From VAZQ01 sp035293945 (GTDB lineage: Bacteria > Pseudomonadota > Alphaproteobacteria > Rhizobiales > Xanthobacteraceae), in the NCBI GenBank assembly GCA_035293945.1, contig DATGLV010000043.1:110750-174749 (forward strand): DNA of 64,000 bases. The letters are read 5' to 3'. Within the stretch, counting starts at the first letter, position 1. The number at the start of each line of letters is the position of its first letter. The notes beneath the pieces were generated by a model. That model saw only the letters and a program-made list of their open reading frames with translations. It was not told the origin of the DNA and made no database searches. Made by a program: the position numbers and the translations under genes. Shown here piece by piece: positions 7,494 to 15,829 of the stretch.

Positions 7494-9560
7494 TTAGTCC
7501 AGCGGCTGAATGTGGACGAGCCAGCCGTCGTGGTCGACGAACCAGACCGAGACCGGGTTCGTGGAATTGTCGATCCACGACTCGCGGTCCATCGCGAACG
7601 GCTCGGGCAGCGTATAGGTGGTGAACTGCTCGGTCTTCGGATCGAACCGCAGATAGTGTCCGCCGTTGAGCTCGCCGGCCCAGACCTCGCCGTTCTTGTC
7701 CGCCTTGGCGGTGTACAGCGAGGTGTAGGGAGTGGGCAGCGGATATTCGTGGACGAGCTTGGTCTTGATGTCGAACTTGATCAGCGAGCCGCCGCGGCCG
7801 GCCGCCCAGTAGTTTCCGGAGGGATCGAACTCGCCGCGCGCCGGCCCCGAATCCGGGCTCGTGTCCGGCTCGTACAGCTGCTTGGTCTGGCGATCGTAGA
7901 TCACCATTCCGTCCTTTGGCCAGGCGCCGCCGCCGAAATAGCGGTCGTCCCAGCTCAGCGCACTGCCATAAGTGGAGGCGAACTTCTTGGTCTTGATGGC
8001 CTCCATCTTGCTGCCGTCAACGCCCGAGATGCGGGCGACCTCGCCTTCGCGGACACGCCAGATATTGTCCTCCTTATCGAGCGCATAGTTGCCGCCCATC
8101 GGCGAGTTGATCGGCTCCTGCACATTCCAGTGCACGCGGCGGAAATTCTTCAGGTCGTCGTCCACCGTCCAGATATTGTGCGCCCAGTTCTCCGAGCCCC
8201 AGATCTGTCCCTTCTGGTCGACGTAGATCCAATGCGTGCCCGGCTCCGCACCCGGCTGCGGCAGCGGAACGTGGAACTCCTCGACATGTCCGTTCGCCGG
8301 ATCAAGCCTGCCCACGTACGAGCTGCGATGGGTCGAGTACCAGACGCGGCCCTTTGCGTCGCCCGCGGTGTCGTGCGCGGCGATCTCCAGGCGCGGCAGC
8401 TCGTATTCGGTGATCACCACGCGGGTCGACCTGCCTTGCGCGCGCGGTTGCACCACGAAGTTCGGATCCTTGGAATCGGGACCGCGAGCGATGCTGAGGA
8501 AATGCGCAAACTGGGCTTCTTGCGCCGGTGTCAGGCGTCCTGGATTGCGGATATTGATGAGCGGCGTGCCGGCCCCGTGCGTCATGCGGAAGATGATCTT
8601 GGACCAGGTCGCCTCGTCATAGTGGTTGCGGAAGATCTGCTGATATTCGTGGCAGAAATTGCAATAGACGGTGAGCGTCTTCTTGTCCTGCCCGGTGCCG
8701 GGCAGGTTCGCGAGCCATTCCGATCCGGTCAGCTGCGCCTCGATCTCCGGGAACGGCGGCAGGAATTCGCCGGGCGTCACGCGCAAGAGAGTAATGTCCT
8801 CGAGCGTGTCGGCGCCCTTGATCTCCACCTTGTCCTTCACCCACGGATAGAACTCGAGCGGCTTGGCGATGCGCAACGTGTAGGTGCCGGGCGCGACCTT
8901 GGGAAATTCGTAGTGACCGTCGGCATGGCTGAACACGGTGGTGCGGATCGCGCTCTTGTCCGAGATCAGCTGCACCATGATGCCTTCGATCGGATCGCCC
9001 TTCGCATTTTTGACGAGACCCTTCGGTCCGCCGGTGAGCGATGCATAAAGCGATTGCGCCGGAGCCGCGTCGGCAGCCTTGTAGCGCGGGTTGAGCGGAG
9101 GTGCGTCAGGATTCCAGCAGCAGTGCTCGTCGTGCAGCCAGCTCAACAGATCGTTGAGGTCGGCGTCACTGAGGACATACTTGTAGGAGCCCATATTGGG
9201 GCTGCCGTTGCGGATCTGGTTCTTGACGTTTTCATCGTTCATCGGCGCGCCGGTCACCAGCGTTGCGCGTTTGAACAAGCCGGTAAGCTTGGGGGCTCCG
9301 CCTTCGGCCAGATCGTTGTGACAGATCCAGCATTTGTAATAGTAGATCTCCTTGCCCCGCTCCGGGCCGCTCTGTGCGGCTTTCTTGAACTCAAAAATTT
9401 CAAGCGAGCGCTGGTCGTAGTCCTTGGCGGGCTCGGCGGGCTGCGCCTGCGGCAGCGCCGGTTGGCGCGCCTGCTGCTGCGCTGCCGCGCCGCCGATCGC
9501 ACCCGCAAGTGCCAGCATGAGCGCCGTCACAAAGACCCAAATTGTCGTGCGGAAACGCAT
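7494..9560 (-). CDS. Secreted di-haem cytochrome c with carboxypeptidase-like domain and Vgb-type beta-propeller
   Basis: A 688-residue exported protein. The signal peptide (about 1-28) ends at GGAAAQ. Haem site 1 is CWICH at 77-81, with a possible Met123 ligand in GSPNMGSYKY. A carboxypeptidase-regulatory-like beta sandwich follows at about 178-260 (VKNAKGDPIEGIMVQL, GHYEFPKVAPGTYTLRI). Haem site 2 is CNFCH at 300-304. From about 380 to the end are repeats typical of the virginiamycin B lyase/streptogramin lyase propeller (GRVWYSTHRSSYVGRLDP, KGQIWGSENWAHNIW). The ATG at 9560 has an excellent ribosome site (AAAGGAGGAGG). Function is unknown. Haem plus propeller suggests a periplasmic redox or sensing role rather than antibiotic lysis. 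A shorter paralogue lies at 55795-57456. Confidence 0.85.
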   Translation of the reverse strand: MRFRTTIWVFVTALMLALAGAIGGAAAQQQARQPALPQAQPAEPAKDYDQRSLEIFEFKKAAQSGPERGKEIYYYKCWICHNDLAEGGAPKLTGLFKRATLVTGAPMNDENVKNQIRNGSPNMGSYKYVLSDADLNDLLSWLHDEHCCWNPDAPPLNPRYKAADAAPAQSLYASLTGGPKGLVKNAKGDPIEGIMVQLISDKSAIRTTVFSHADGHYEFPKVAPGTYTLRIAKPLEFYPWVKDKVEIKGADTLEDITLLRVTPGEFLPPFPEIEAQLTGSEWLANLPGTGQDKKTLTVYCNFCHEYQQIFRNHYDEATWSKIIFRMTHGAGTPLINIRNPGRLTPAQEAQFAHFLSIARGPDSKDPNFVVQPRAQGRSTRVVITEYELPRLEIAAHDTAGDAKGRVWYSTHRSSYVGRLDPANGHVEEFHVPLPQPGAEPGTHWIYVDQKGQIWGSENWAHNIWTVDDDLKNFRRVHWNVQEPINSPMGGNYALDKEDNIWRVREGEVARISGVDGSKMEAIKTKKFASTYGSALSWDDRYFGGGAWPKDGMVIYDRQTKQLYEPDTSPDSGPARGEFDPSGNYWAAGRGGSLIKFDIKTKLVHEYPLPTPYTSLYTAKADKNGEVWAGELNGGHYLRFDPKTEQFTTYTLPEPFAMDRESWIDNSTNPVSVWFVDHDGWLVHIQPLD

Positions 9561-9731
9561 CAAAAACCTCCTCCTTTATCGCTCACTACCGCTCATTTTT
9601 TAGCTTGTTGCGGAGTGCAGCTTGTTGCCCGCGATGTTAGCGCAGGCTCTTTCGATTACAAGGCAGGAAGTCGTGACGGAGCTTGGACGATAGTCCTACA
9701 GTCGAGGCGGCCGACGGGCGAGCGAGGCCGT

Positions 9732-10051
9732 ATGGCGAAGCTTCCGCAAGCCACGCGGCGCGAGTTTATCGGCAGGGTCACAGCGGTGGCCGCAGCGGCG
9801 GCCTGCAACCCCACCCGCTCCGGCCATGACCGGCATCGCCGCCCCGCGCAACCGCCGGCTATGGCGATTCCGTGCTCGGCTGTGTCATCGAGGCCGCTTC
9901 CCGCATGGGTTATGCCGACTACGTCGCGCTCAAGCTCATGCATCCGATCGAGACCAACGGGATGCGGTTGTGCACGAATCCTTTGCACCAAGTCGCAAAC
10001 GCGATCAAGGACGGGCCGGTCGGGGATCTGTATAAGATTTACACTATATAA
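9732..10051 (+). pseudogene. Remnant of a Tat-exported protein, frameshifted
   Basis: The frame from 9732 starts with a plausible Tat signal (ATRREFIGRVTAVAAAAA), then loses protein-like composition. In a different frame (9857-10051) a protein-like stretch appears, including MGYADYVALKLMHPIETNG and ending in DLYKIYTI before a stop. I read this as the two ends of one decayed gene, joined by a frameshift and probably an internal deletion. The family is not recognised. Confidence 0.3.
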
Positions 10052-10083
10052 GGGACTTGATTACGTAGACCGTGGAGAGCAGC

Positions 10084-10458
10084 GTGAACGTAACAAACGG
10101 ACAACCACCACCACGCCAGCCGCCGCGACCGCAAAGGGTCATAAGCCCGCGCAGGCGGATGATCGTGCTCGGGCTGCTCGGCGCCATCGTGCTGGCCGAG
10201 GCCATATGGGCGGGCGTGACCTACTGGCAGAATTCGCAGAAGAAGCCGGAGTTCCTCGTGTATCATGTTTGCTTGGGCACAGACCCCAAGCTGTGCCCGA
10301 GCGATCGGACCTTCGTGCTCAATCAAGGTGAAGATGCGTTGACCAAATGGGCGCAGCGGGAATGCGCCGGCTACAAAGCGCGACGCATCATCGTCAACGA
10401 CGGCCCGAGCAACTGCAACTGCTCGCTCGCCGACGTGACCTGCGCGACGGAATATTAG
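10084..10458 (+). CDS. Small membrane-anchored protein with Cys-rich periplasmic tail
   Basis: A 124-residue protein with a Pro/Arg-rich cytoplasmic start, one membrane segment at about 28-48 (IVLGLLGAIVLAEAIWAGV) and a tail with six cysteines (HVCLGTDPKLC, RECAGYK, NCNCSL, VTCATEY), suggesting disulphides. The GTG at 10084 is preferred because GGAG lies just upstream at 10074-10077. A GTG at 10072 is the alternative. The gene is followed by a convergent ArsC-like gene. No family recognised. Confidence 0.6.
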   Translation: MNVTNGQPPPRQPPRPQRVISPRRRMIVLGLLGAIVLAEAIWAGVTYWQNSQKKPEFLVYHVCLGTDPKLCPSDRTFVLNQGEDALTKWAQRECAGYKARRIIVNDGPSNCNCSLADVTCATEY

Positions 10459-10509
10459 ATTGGAGCATGGTCCCGAAAGGTGGTCGCCAGCAATAACGGT
10501 GGCCGCCGT

Positions 10510-11037
10510 TCAGGCGGCGGCCGCGGCCTTGGGGTGCTGGTCGATCCCTTCGATCTGTTGCTTGAGCGAGAGTTGATCGAGCGAGGCGAGCGGCAAGCTC
10601 ACAAAGATGGCGATGCGGTTGTTGAGCAGCCGAAACGATTCCGCGAAGGCGGCGCGAATTTCTGGATCCTTTCCGCGCACCTCGGTCGGATCGGGAAGTC
10701 CCCAATGTCCTGTCGTCGGGTTTCCGGGCCACGGCAAGCGCGTGTCCGTCTCGGCGCTGTCGCAGATGCTGAAGACGAAATCGAGCGGCGTCGCGTCTGG
10801 CCCGACGAAATCGAGCCAGGTCTCGGATCGCAGCCCCTCGGTGTCGAAGTTCATTTTCGCCAGGAGATCGAGCGTGCACGGGTGCAGCGCGCCCGCCGGC
10901 TGACGGCCGGCCGAGAAACCGCGGAAGGAGCCCTTGCCCTCGCGGTTGAGGATCGCCTCGGCCATGATGGATCGCGCCATGTTGCCGCGGCCGAGGAACA
11001 GAACATTCAACGGCCGCTTGCGATCGAGCTCCGGCAT
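10510..11037 (-). CDS. ArsC-like (low-molecular-weight phosphatase fold) protein lacking the catalytic cysteine
   Basis: A 175-residue homologue of thioredoxin-coupled arsenate reductase. The phosphate-binding loop, normally LFLCxGNxARS, reads LFLGRGNMARSIMAEAIL, with Gly16 (codon GGC) where the nucleophile Cys belongs. Of the second pair of redox cysteines one survives (SICDSAETD) and its partner is replaced (TDTRLPWPG). The rest is well conserved (GLPDPTEV, FRLLNNRIAIFVSLP), so the fold is under constraint. The start has a GAGGAGG ribosome site. By family knowledge the protein cannot perform arsenate reduction or phosphatase chemistry as usual. It may bind an oxyanion or a phosphoprotein. 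Confidence 0.85.
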   Translation of the reverse strand: MPELDRKRPLNVLFLGRGNMARSIMAEAILNREGKGSFRGFSAGRQPAGALHPCTLDLLAKMNFDTEGLRSETWLDFVGPDATPLDFVFSICDSAETDTRLPWPGNPTTGHWGLPDPTEVRGKDPEIRAAFAESFRLLNNRIAIFVSLPLASLDQLSLKQQIEGIDQHPKAAAAA

Positions 11038-11648
11038 CTCGCGCCTCCTCTTTGCGGCGGGACCGTAGCGGCAGGGAATTTAAGCCGGGTTAATCCTCCG
11101 GCTGTATCCGCAGGGATTTTGCATGAAACGTTGCACGGCACTTTGAGCAAGTAGTCGTTCACCGGAAAGCCAAATTGACCCCGAAAGGGGCGGCATGGAA
11201 ATTGTGCGTTGGCTGCTTCCTTGTTCTCCCAGCCAATGGCGATGGTGCGCGCACGTGCAAGACTGACTTCGGTTGACGGGCACGCCGCCAGCTTCTCGCC
11301 TCCCAGGCTTGCGCACGATTCGCGCGAGTCGTCCATGTCGTGACAATTGGACGACTTTGATGACATACCGATGACACATGACATTGGTGACACATGACAT
11401 CTGACAGATGACATCAATGCGCGACCGCAGCAGGGCGAAGCAGCGCCGGTATCTCGTCGCGGCGCGCCTTCCCTCTCGCGCGGCAGATGGATCATGCTTC
11501 ACTCAACATCAGGCCGCGGCGCCTTGATTTGCACTGAAGTTCTTCATCCCTGCATACCAACGCCATAAAACTTTTATCTCAGCCTGCTAACCCCGCCGGG
11601 GAGGGTGTTTTCAGCACCTACCAATCGTTCTCACCAGGAGGTCAAACG
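11038..11648. promoter_or_regulatory. Divergent intergenic region with TGACA repeat array
   Basis: This 611-base region separates the divergent arsC-like and phosphoesterase genes. I see no credible gene. Its main feature is a run of eight TGACA words at 11341, 11361, 11372, 11379, 11388, 11395, 11402 and 11409, several spaced exactly 7 bases. The pair at 11360-11377 has the 11-base spacing of a Pho box read on the minus strand. Confidence 0.4.
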
Positions 11649-12806
11649 ATGCTCAGTCCGACAATTCACAGGACTATGTTCGCATTGGCGTTAGCCGGAG
11701 CCGGATGTGTGAGCGTTGCGGCTCACGCCGACGACGACGATCATCATATCAAAAAGGTGTTCGTGATCGCGATGGAGAATCACAACTGGATGCAGCCGAG
11801 CAGCCAGACCAGCCCCCATCAAATCTTTCAGAATCCTGCGGCGCCGTTCATCAACAGTCTCGTGAATGGCACGTCGGGCATCAGCGACCAGGTCGCTTTT
11901 GCAAACGGATACATCAACTCGGGCGTGGGCGTGCATCCGTCGGAGCCCAACTACATTTGGGCCGAGGCCGGCACGAACTTGGGCGTGTTCAATGATGACA
12001 ACCCCTACCACGCGGATTGCACGCCGGACACCGTGCAGACCACCAATCAGCATCTGAGCGCGTTCCTTGGCGTTGCCAGAAAATCCTGGCGGTCGTATCA
12101 GGAGGACACGGACGTGGACGCCACCAACACGCCGCTGCCGCAGAGTGCGTGGACGGTTCCGCTCTTCAGCATGAGCGGCATTTATAGTTCCGGTGTGAAT
12201 GCATACAACTATTCGAACCAGTTCAACTACGCGACCAAGCATAATCCGATGGTATTCTTCACCGATACCAACGGTGGATGCAATACGACCAGCTCGAATC
12301 CCCAGAGGCCGAATTATGCTCCGCTGCAGCAGCTGGCGATCGATCTGGCGAATGACACAGTTGCCGACTACAACTGGATCACGCCGGACCAGTACAACGA
12401 CCAGCATTCAACACTCGCCAACGGATACGGGCAGTTTTCCAACAGCCCAAGCACGTCCGATTTCGCCAATATCGCACAGGGAGACAATTTCCTGGCACGG
12501 GTCGTGCCGCTGATCATGGCCTCGGATGCCTATCAGGATCACGGGCTGATCGTCCTGTGGTGGGATGAGAGCGAGGGCGGCGACGACTCCAGCAGAACTC
12601 TGCCGTTCATCCTTATTTCCAAGGCCGTGCATAAGAACGTGAACGGAATGCCCTATTCCAACACGGTCCAGTATTCACACTCTTCGTTCCTGCGCACCAT
12701 GCAGGAAATCTTCGGCGTCGATCCAAAGCATCACTACAATTGGCTGGGCGGCGCGGCGACGGCAACTGATCTATCGGATCTGCTCGAACAGGCCGAGATC
12801 AATTAG
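11649..12806 (+). CDS. Secreted phosphoesterase (PF04185, acid phosphatase/phospholipase C-like)
   Basis: A 385-residue exported hydrolase of the alkaline-phosphatase superfamily branch that includes AcpA and non-haemolytic phospholipase C. The signal peptide runs to about residue 27 (VAAHADDDD). Metal and active-site region: VFVIAMENHNW near 36-46, then ADYNWITPDQYNDQHS and a C-terminal LIVLWWDESEGGDD. The ribosome site CAGGAGG is strong. It is expected to release phosphate from phosphoesters in the periplasm or outside the cell. A TGACA/Pho-box-like array upstream and a terminator at 12838-12880 suggest a single-gene transcript. Confidence 0.88.
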   Translation: MLSPTIHRTMFALALAGAGCVSVAAHADDDDHHIKKVFVIAMENHNWMQPSSQTSPHQIFQNPAAPFINSLVNGTSGISDQVAFANGYINSGVGVHPSEPNYIWAEAGTNLGVFNDDNPYHADCTPDTVQTTNQHLSAFLGVARKSWRSYQEDTDVDATNTPLPQSAWTVPLFSMSGIYSSGVNAYNYSNQFNYATKHNPMVFFTDTNGGCNTTSSNPQRPNYAPLQQLAIDLANDTVADYNWITPDQYNDQHSTLANGYGQFSNSPSTSDFANIAQGDNFLARVVPLIMASDAYQDHGLIVLWWDESEGGDDSSRTLPFILISKAVHKNVNGMPYSNTVQYSHSSFLRTMQEIFGVDPKHHYNWLGGAATATDLSDLLEQAEIN

Positions 12807-12837
12807 CTGCCTGGCGCATCAACCATCGACAGCTGCA

Positions 12838-12880
12838 ACGACGCGGGGCATGCACCAAGGGTGTGTGCCCTCGTCGTTTT
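12838..12880 (+). terminator. Rho-independent terminator after the phosphoesterase gene
   Basis: An imperfect stem of about 18 pairs (ACGACG...CGTCGT outer part, GGGCA/TGCCC inner part, one bulge) with a short loop, followed by TTTT at 12877-12880. Confidence 0.6.
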
Positions 12881-13350
12881 GCGCGCGACGCCGGCTCACC
12901 CGCGCGATACGATGCGTCAGCTTGGCGCCGACGCCTTGGTGATAGCTTCTCTCGTATCCGGCGCGCGCATCTCCCTTCTTTTCCGGAAGGGAGGGAGTTG
13001 AGCCGGCTTGATCGCGTCGATGACGCCGATGCGCGCGGCTTTCGAATGAAAGTCAGCCTGCCGTCATCTTTCCGGACGGAGCCGGATGCGGCTCCCCACT
13101 TCCTACCGCCTAATGCGTACGCGTCCGGTAGAGACCGGTAAACGCCGCCTTGCGGAACTGAGGCGAGACGGGACGTCGGTTGGCTCGAATTGTTTCTCTA
13201 ACGTCCGTCGTTCAATGCCCTGGCCGCAAAAGAATCGTTGTCGACAACAACAAATCAGCTTGAGCTGAGGCGAATCGCATTCGCGCATACATGTGATGCG
13301 AGGGCCTAGGGTCTTTTTTTGACTGATCGCCGTTCGCGACAGGATAGCTA
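12881..13350. other. Gene-free stretch between convergent genes
   Basis: About 470 bases with no convincing frame. They hold a 7-base-arm hairpin at 13078-13095 (GGAGCCG/CGGCTCC) and a 12-base palindrome GTTGTCGACAAC at 13237-13248. Both are of unknown role. Confidence 0.3.
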
Positions 13351-14460
13351 TTACACGAGCTTCGCCAGGACCTCCCACATCGGTTTGCGGTTGAAATCGC
13401 GATCGAGCGGCAGCGGGCGCAGCGGCTTGCCGTCGGCGCGGTGGAAGTATTGCGGCAGCCAAGTGTAGCGGTCGCTCAATCCCCAGGTCGACATCGATGC
13501 CGGCTCAGCCACCGCGCACACAATATCGAGATATTCCTCGACGTGGCGGGCGACGGCCTGGTCGCGCTCGGCGAGGGTGCCGGGAATCTGGGCGTCATTG
13601 ACATCGAGCTCGGTGATCATCAACCGGTAGCCCAGCGCCGTGACGCTGCGCAGGAACTGCGTGAGCTCCTTGTGATCGAATGACTGATGGCCGACGAGGT
13701 GCGACTGGAGGCCGAAACAATCAACCGGCGTGTTGCGGTCGCGCAAGTTCTGCAGCAGCGCCAATATGTCCCGCCGCCGATTTCGGCTTTCTGCCGTGGA
13801 ATACTCGAAACCGTATTCGTTGAGGCTGAGCGGGGTCGCGGGATCGGCCGCGCGCGCCAGCCGAAACGCCAGATCCACATGCTCGTTGCCGAGGAGGCGC
13901 TGCCAGATCGAGCTGCGGTAGCCGGCCTCGAGGCCGTCCTTGGGCTCGATCGGCTCGTTGACCGCGTCCCAGGCCCAGACCTTGCCGCGATAGCGCTCGA
14001 CCAAAGTGCCGATATGGCGTTCGAGAGCATTTCTTGCCGCGGTGGCGGTCGCGAGACGCGTCACCCAATCCGGGTTGGCCGCATACCAGACGAGCGTGTG
14101 CCCATGCATGATCATGTCGTGGCGCGCGGAGAAATCGACGATCGAATCAGGGCCGGCAAAATCGAATAGGTTCGGGGCGGGTTCGGTGAACTGCCACTTC
14201 AGATGCGCCTCCGGAACGAAGATATCGGCTTCGCCGGCCATCTTCTCGAGCAGGATGCCATCGTCCAGGAACAGCGGCGCCGCGCCGGCACAGCCGTACT
14301 TAACTCGGGAGGCCGCCGCTTGGCGGCGCAGCGGTGGTCGCAGCTCCAGCGCAAAATCTGCTTGCGCCGAGGTGGTGCGGGTCAATGTTGCGGCCGCGAT
14401 GCTCGCGAGCCCGAGAACGGCGCGCCGGCGGCTTGTTGTGTGATGGGCCGGCTGGCACAT
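13351..14460 (-). CDS. Glycoside hydrolase family 10 endo-1,4-beta-xylanase-like enzyme
   Basis: A 369-residue GH10 enzyme. It has a Tat-type leader (TSRRRAVLGLASIAAATL), acid/base Glu in WDAVNEP, and nucleophile Glu in MITELDV, with conserved HGHTLVWY and FGLQSHL. The full catalytic barrel is present. The MCQPAHH start places the Tat signal at the N-terminus. Its position at the edge of an exopolysaccharide locus suggests it trims the polymer made by these genes, rather than plant xylan. This inference is from context only. Confidence 0.87.
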   Translation of the reverse strand: MCQPAHHTTSRRRAVLGLASIAAATLTRTTSAQADFALELRPPLRRQAAASRVKYGCAGAAPLFLDDGILLEKMAGEADIFVPEAHLKWQFTEPAPNLFDFAGPDSIVDFSARHDMIMHGHTLVWYAANPDWVTRLATATAARNALERHIGTLVERYRGKVWAWDAVNEPIEPKDGLEAGYRSSIWQRLLGNEHVDLAFRLARAADPATPLSLNEYGFEYSTAESRNRRRDILALLQNLRDRNTPVDCFGLQSHLVGHQSFDHKELTQFLRSVTALGYRLMITELDVNDAQIPGTLAERDQAVARHVEEYLDIVCAVAEPASMSTWGLSDRYTWLPQYFHRADGKPLRPLPLDRDFNRKPMWEVLAKLV

Positions 14461-14672
14461 GCGGCACCGGTTAATGAGCAACACGAGCTTTGCTGCGCGA
14501 GCTCGCCACCCACTCACTCGCGGGCTGCACGATAAGGCGCAGTCGCGCGCATTCAATCTCAATATCCGGGGGCGGTTAACGGCACCAAGTCGTTAAGGTT
14601 TCCCAACATTTCCGCGCGCTATTCGGGTTTGTGTCTCGCGGCTTGCGCGAACTTTAACTAGATAATCTCGGG

Positions 14673-15815
14673 ATGTCCGAGGCCCGAGCTTTCTCCGCGA
14701 TCCCGCTCTCTTTGCCGGCCGCCGGCACGCGCATTGGGAGACGATCCTTATTCCTTTCCGCGTGCAGCCGAGAGCCCTGCGGAGTTGAGACCTTCACGCG
14801 CACGCTGGTCGAGGCGCTTGCGCAGAGCGATCCCCAAGGACGCTACACGCTCGGCGCGGTTTCCGGGCGCTGGCGCGATGTGCCGGAGCTCTTGCGCCGC
14901 ATCGCGCAGGCGGATCGGGTTGTCTTCGGTTTCCCGCTGGTCGCCTGGAAGCGGTTGCTCGCCATCCCGCTCTTGCTGCTGCTGTGCGCGAAGGTGATGG
15001 GGCGCCCGGTCACTACTTTCGCTCACGAATGGACCGGGATGAACAGGCTGCGCCGTCTGGTGCTCGCCCCTTATCTTCTCTTCAGCCGCGATATTGTCGT
15101 GCTCTCACCACTGATCGTGTACCAGATCGCGAGCGATCCGCTGCTGCTGCGTGCCGCGCGCAGATGCCGCCTTGTGCCGCATCCGCCGACCATATGTCCG
15201 CCCGAGGATCGCGCGCTGACCGAGATGGTGCGAACGGTCGAGCGCGCTGCCCGCGGCACGGATCTTGTTGTCGGGCAGTTTGGCGCCCTTTATCAGGGCA
15301 AGGCCTCGATGGCCTTGCTGGAAGTCTGCGACCATTTGCGCGGGCGGGGTATCCGTGCGCTGATGGTCTTTGTCGGGAGCTTCACCCCTTCCCTTGACGG
15401 CTTCGAGACGAAATTTCGTGCCCGGGTGCGCGAGCTTGCGCTCGAAGACCAGGTCATCGTCACCGGCTATGTTGGCGCCGCCGAAGAGGTGTTTGCTCTG
15501 TTCGAACGTATCGGCGTCTTTCTGTTCCTGTTTCCCGAAGGCCTGACCGCGCGGCGCTCCAGCGTCATCACCTGTCTGCAATCCAACCGGCCGGTCGTGG
15601 TTTCGGCGCCGCTATCGCGCGACGAGTTCGCCCATCACCCGGGCCTTTCCGCATTGATCGATGCTGGAGCACTCTCATTCGTGCCGCGTGCGGCCAGTGC
15701 CGCCGAGATCGCCGATTCTCTGCTCGCCGCGGCGGGAGGCCAACGGCATGATTTTCCGATCGACGGCAAGGCTTGGTGGGACGCCACCACCACCGCGACG
15801 CGCCTGGCCCTTTAA
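14673..15815 (+). CDS. Glycosyltransferase, GT4-like
   Basis: A 380-residue two-domain glycosyltransferase of the GT-B fold. The N-terminal half has SREPCGVETFTRTLVEAL, the opening of GT4 enzymes, and the C-terminal half has GQFGALYQGKASMALLEVC and FLFPEGLTARRSSV. It probably adds a sugar to the lipid-linked exopolysaccharide unit at the cytoplasmic membrane. It is transcribed divergently from the GH10 gene and converges on the flippase gene. Its ribosome site is weak. The sugar cannot be predicted. Confidence 0.75.
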   Translation: MSEARAFSAIPLSLPAAGTRIGRRSLFLSACSREPCGVETFTRTLVEALAQSDPQGRYTLGAVSGRWRDVPELLRRIAQADRVVFGFPLVAWKRLLAIPLLLLLCAKVMGRPVTTFAHEWTGMNRLRRLVLAPYLLFSRDIVVLSPLIVYQIASDPLLLRAARRCRLVPHPPTICPPEDRALTEMVRTVERAARGTDLVVGQFGALYQGKASMALLEVCDHLRGRGIRALMVFVGSFTPSLDGFETKFRARVRELALEDQVIVTGYVGAAEEVFALFERIGVFLFLFPEGLTARRSSVITCLQSNRPVVVSAPLSRDEFAHHPGLSALIDAGALSFVPRAASAAEIADSLLAAAGGQRHDFPIDGKAWWDATTTATRLAL

Positions 15816-15829
15816 CCTGGGGCGCGCGC

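Noticed and set aside
7440..10331. 963-codon plus-strand open frame opposite the cytochrome/propeller gene
   Set aside because: It is a by-product of high GC and codon bias of the real minus-strand gene and spans several unrelated regions.
11007..11495. Minus-strand frame overlapping the arsC-like 5' region
   Set aside because: Overlaps the true gene in another frame and has no family or ribosome site.
12863..13141. 92-codon plus-strand frame after the phosphoesterase gene
   Set aside because: Low-complexity Arg-rich product, no ribosome site, follows a terminator.
13237..13248. 12-base palindrome GTTGTCGACAAC as a regulator site
   Set aside because: It lies between convergent genes, away from any start, and one 12-base palindrome is not strong evidence.
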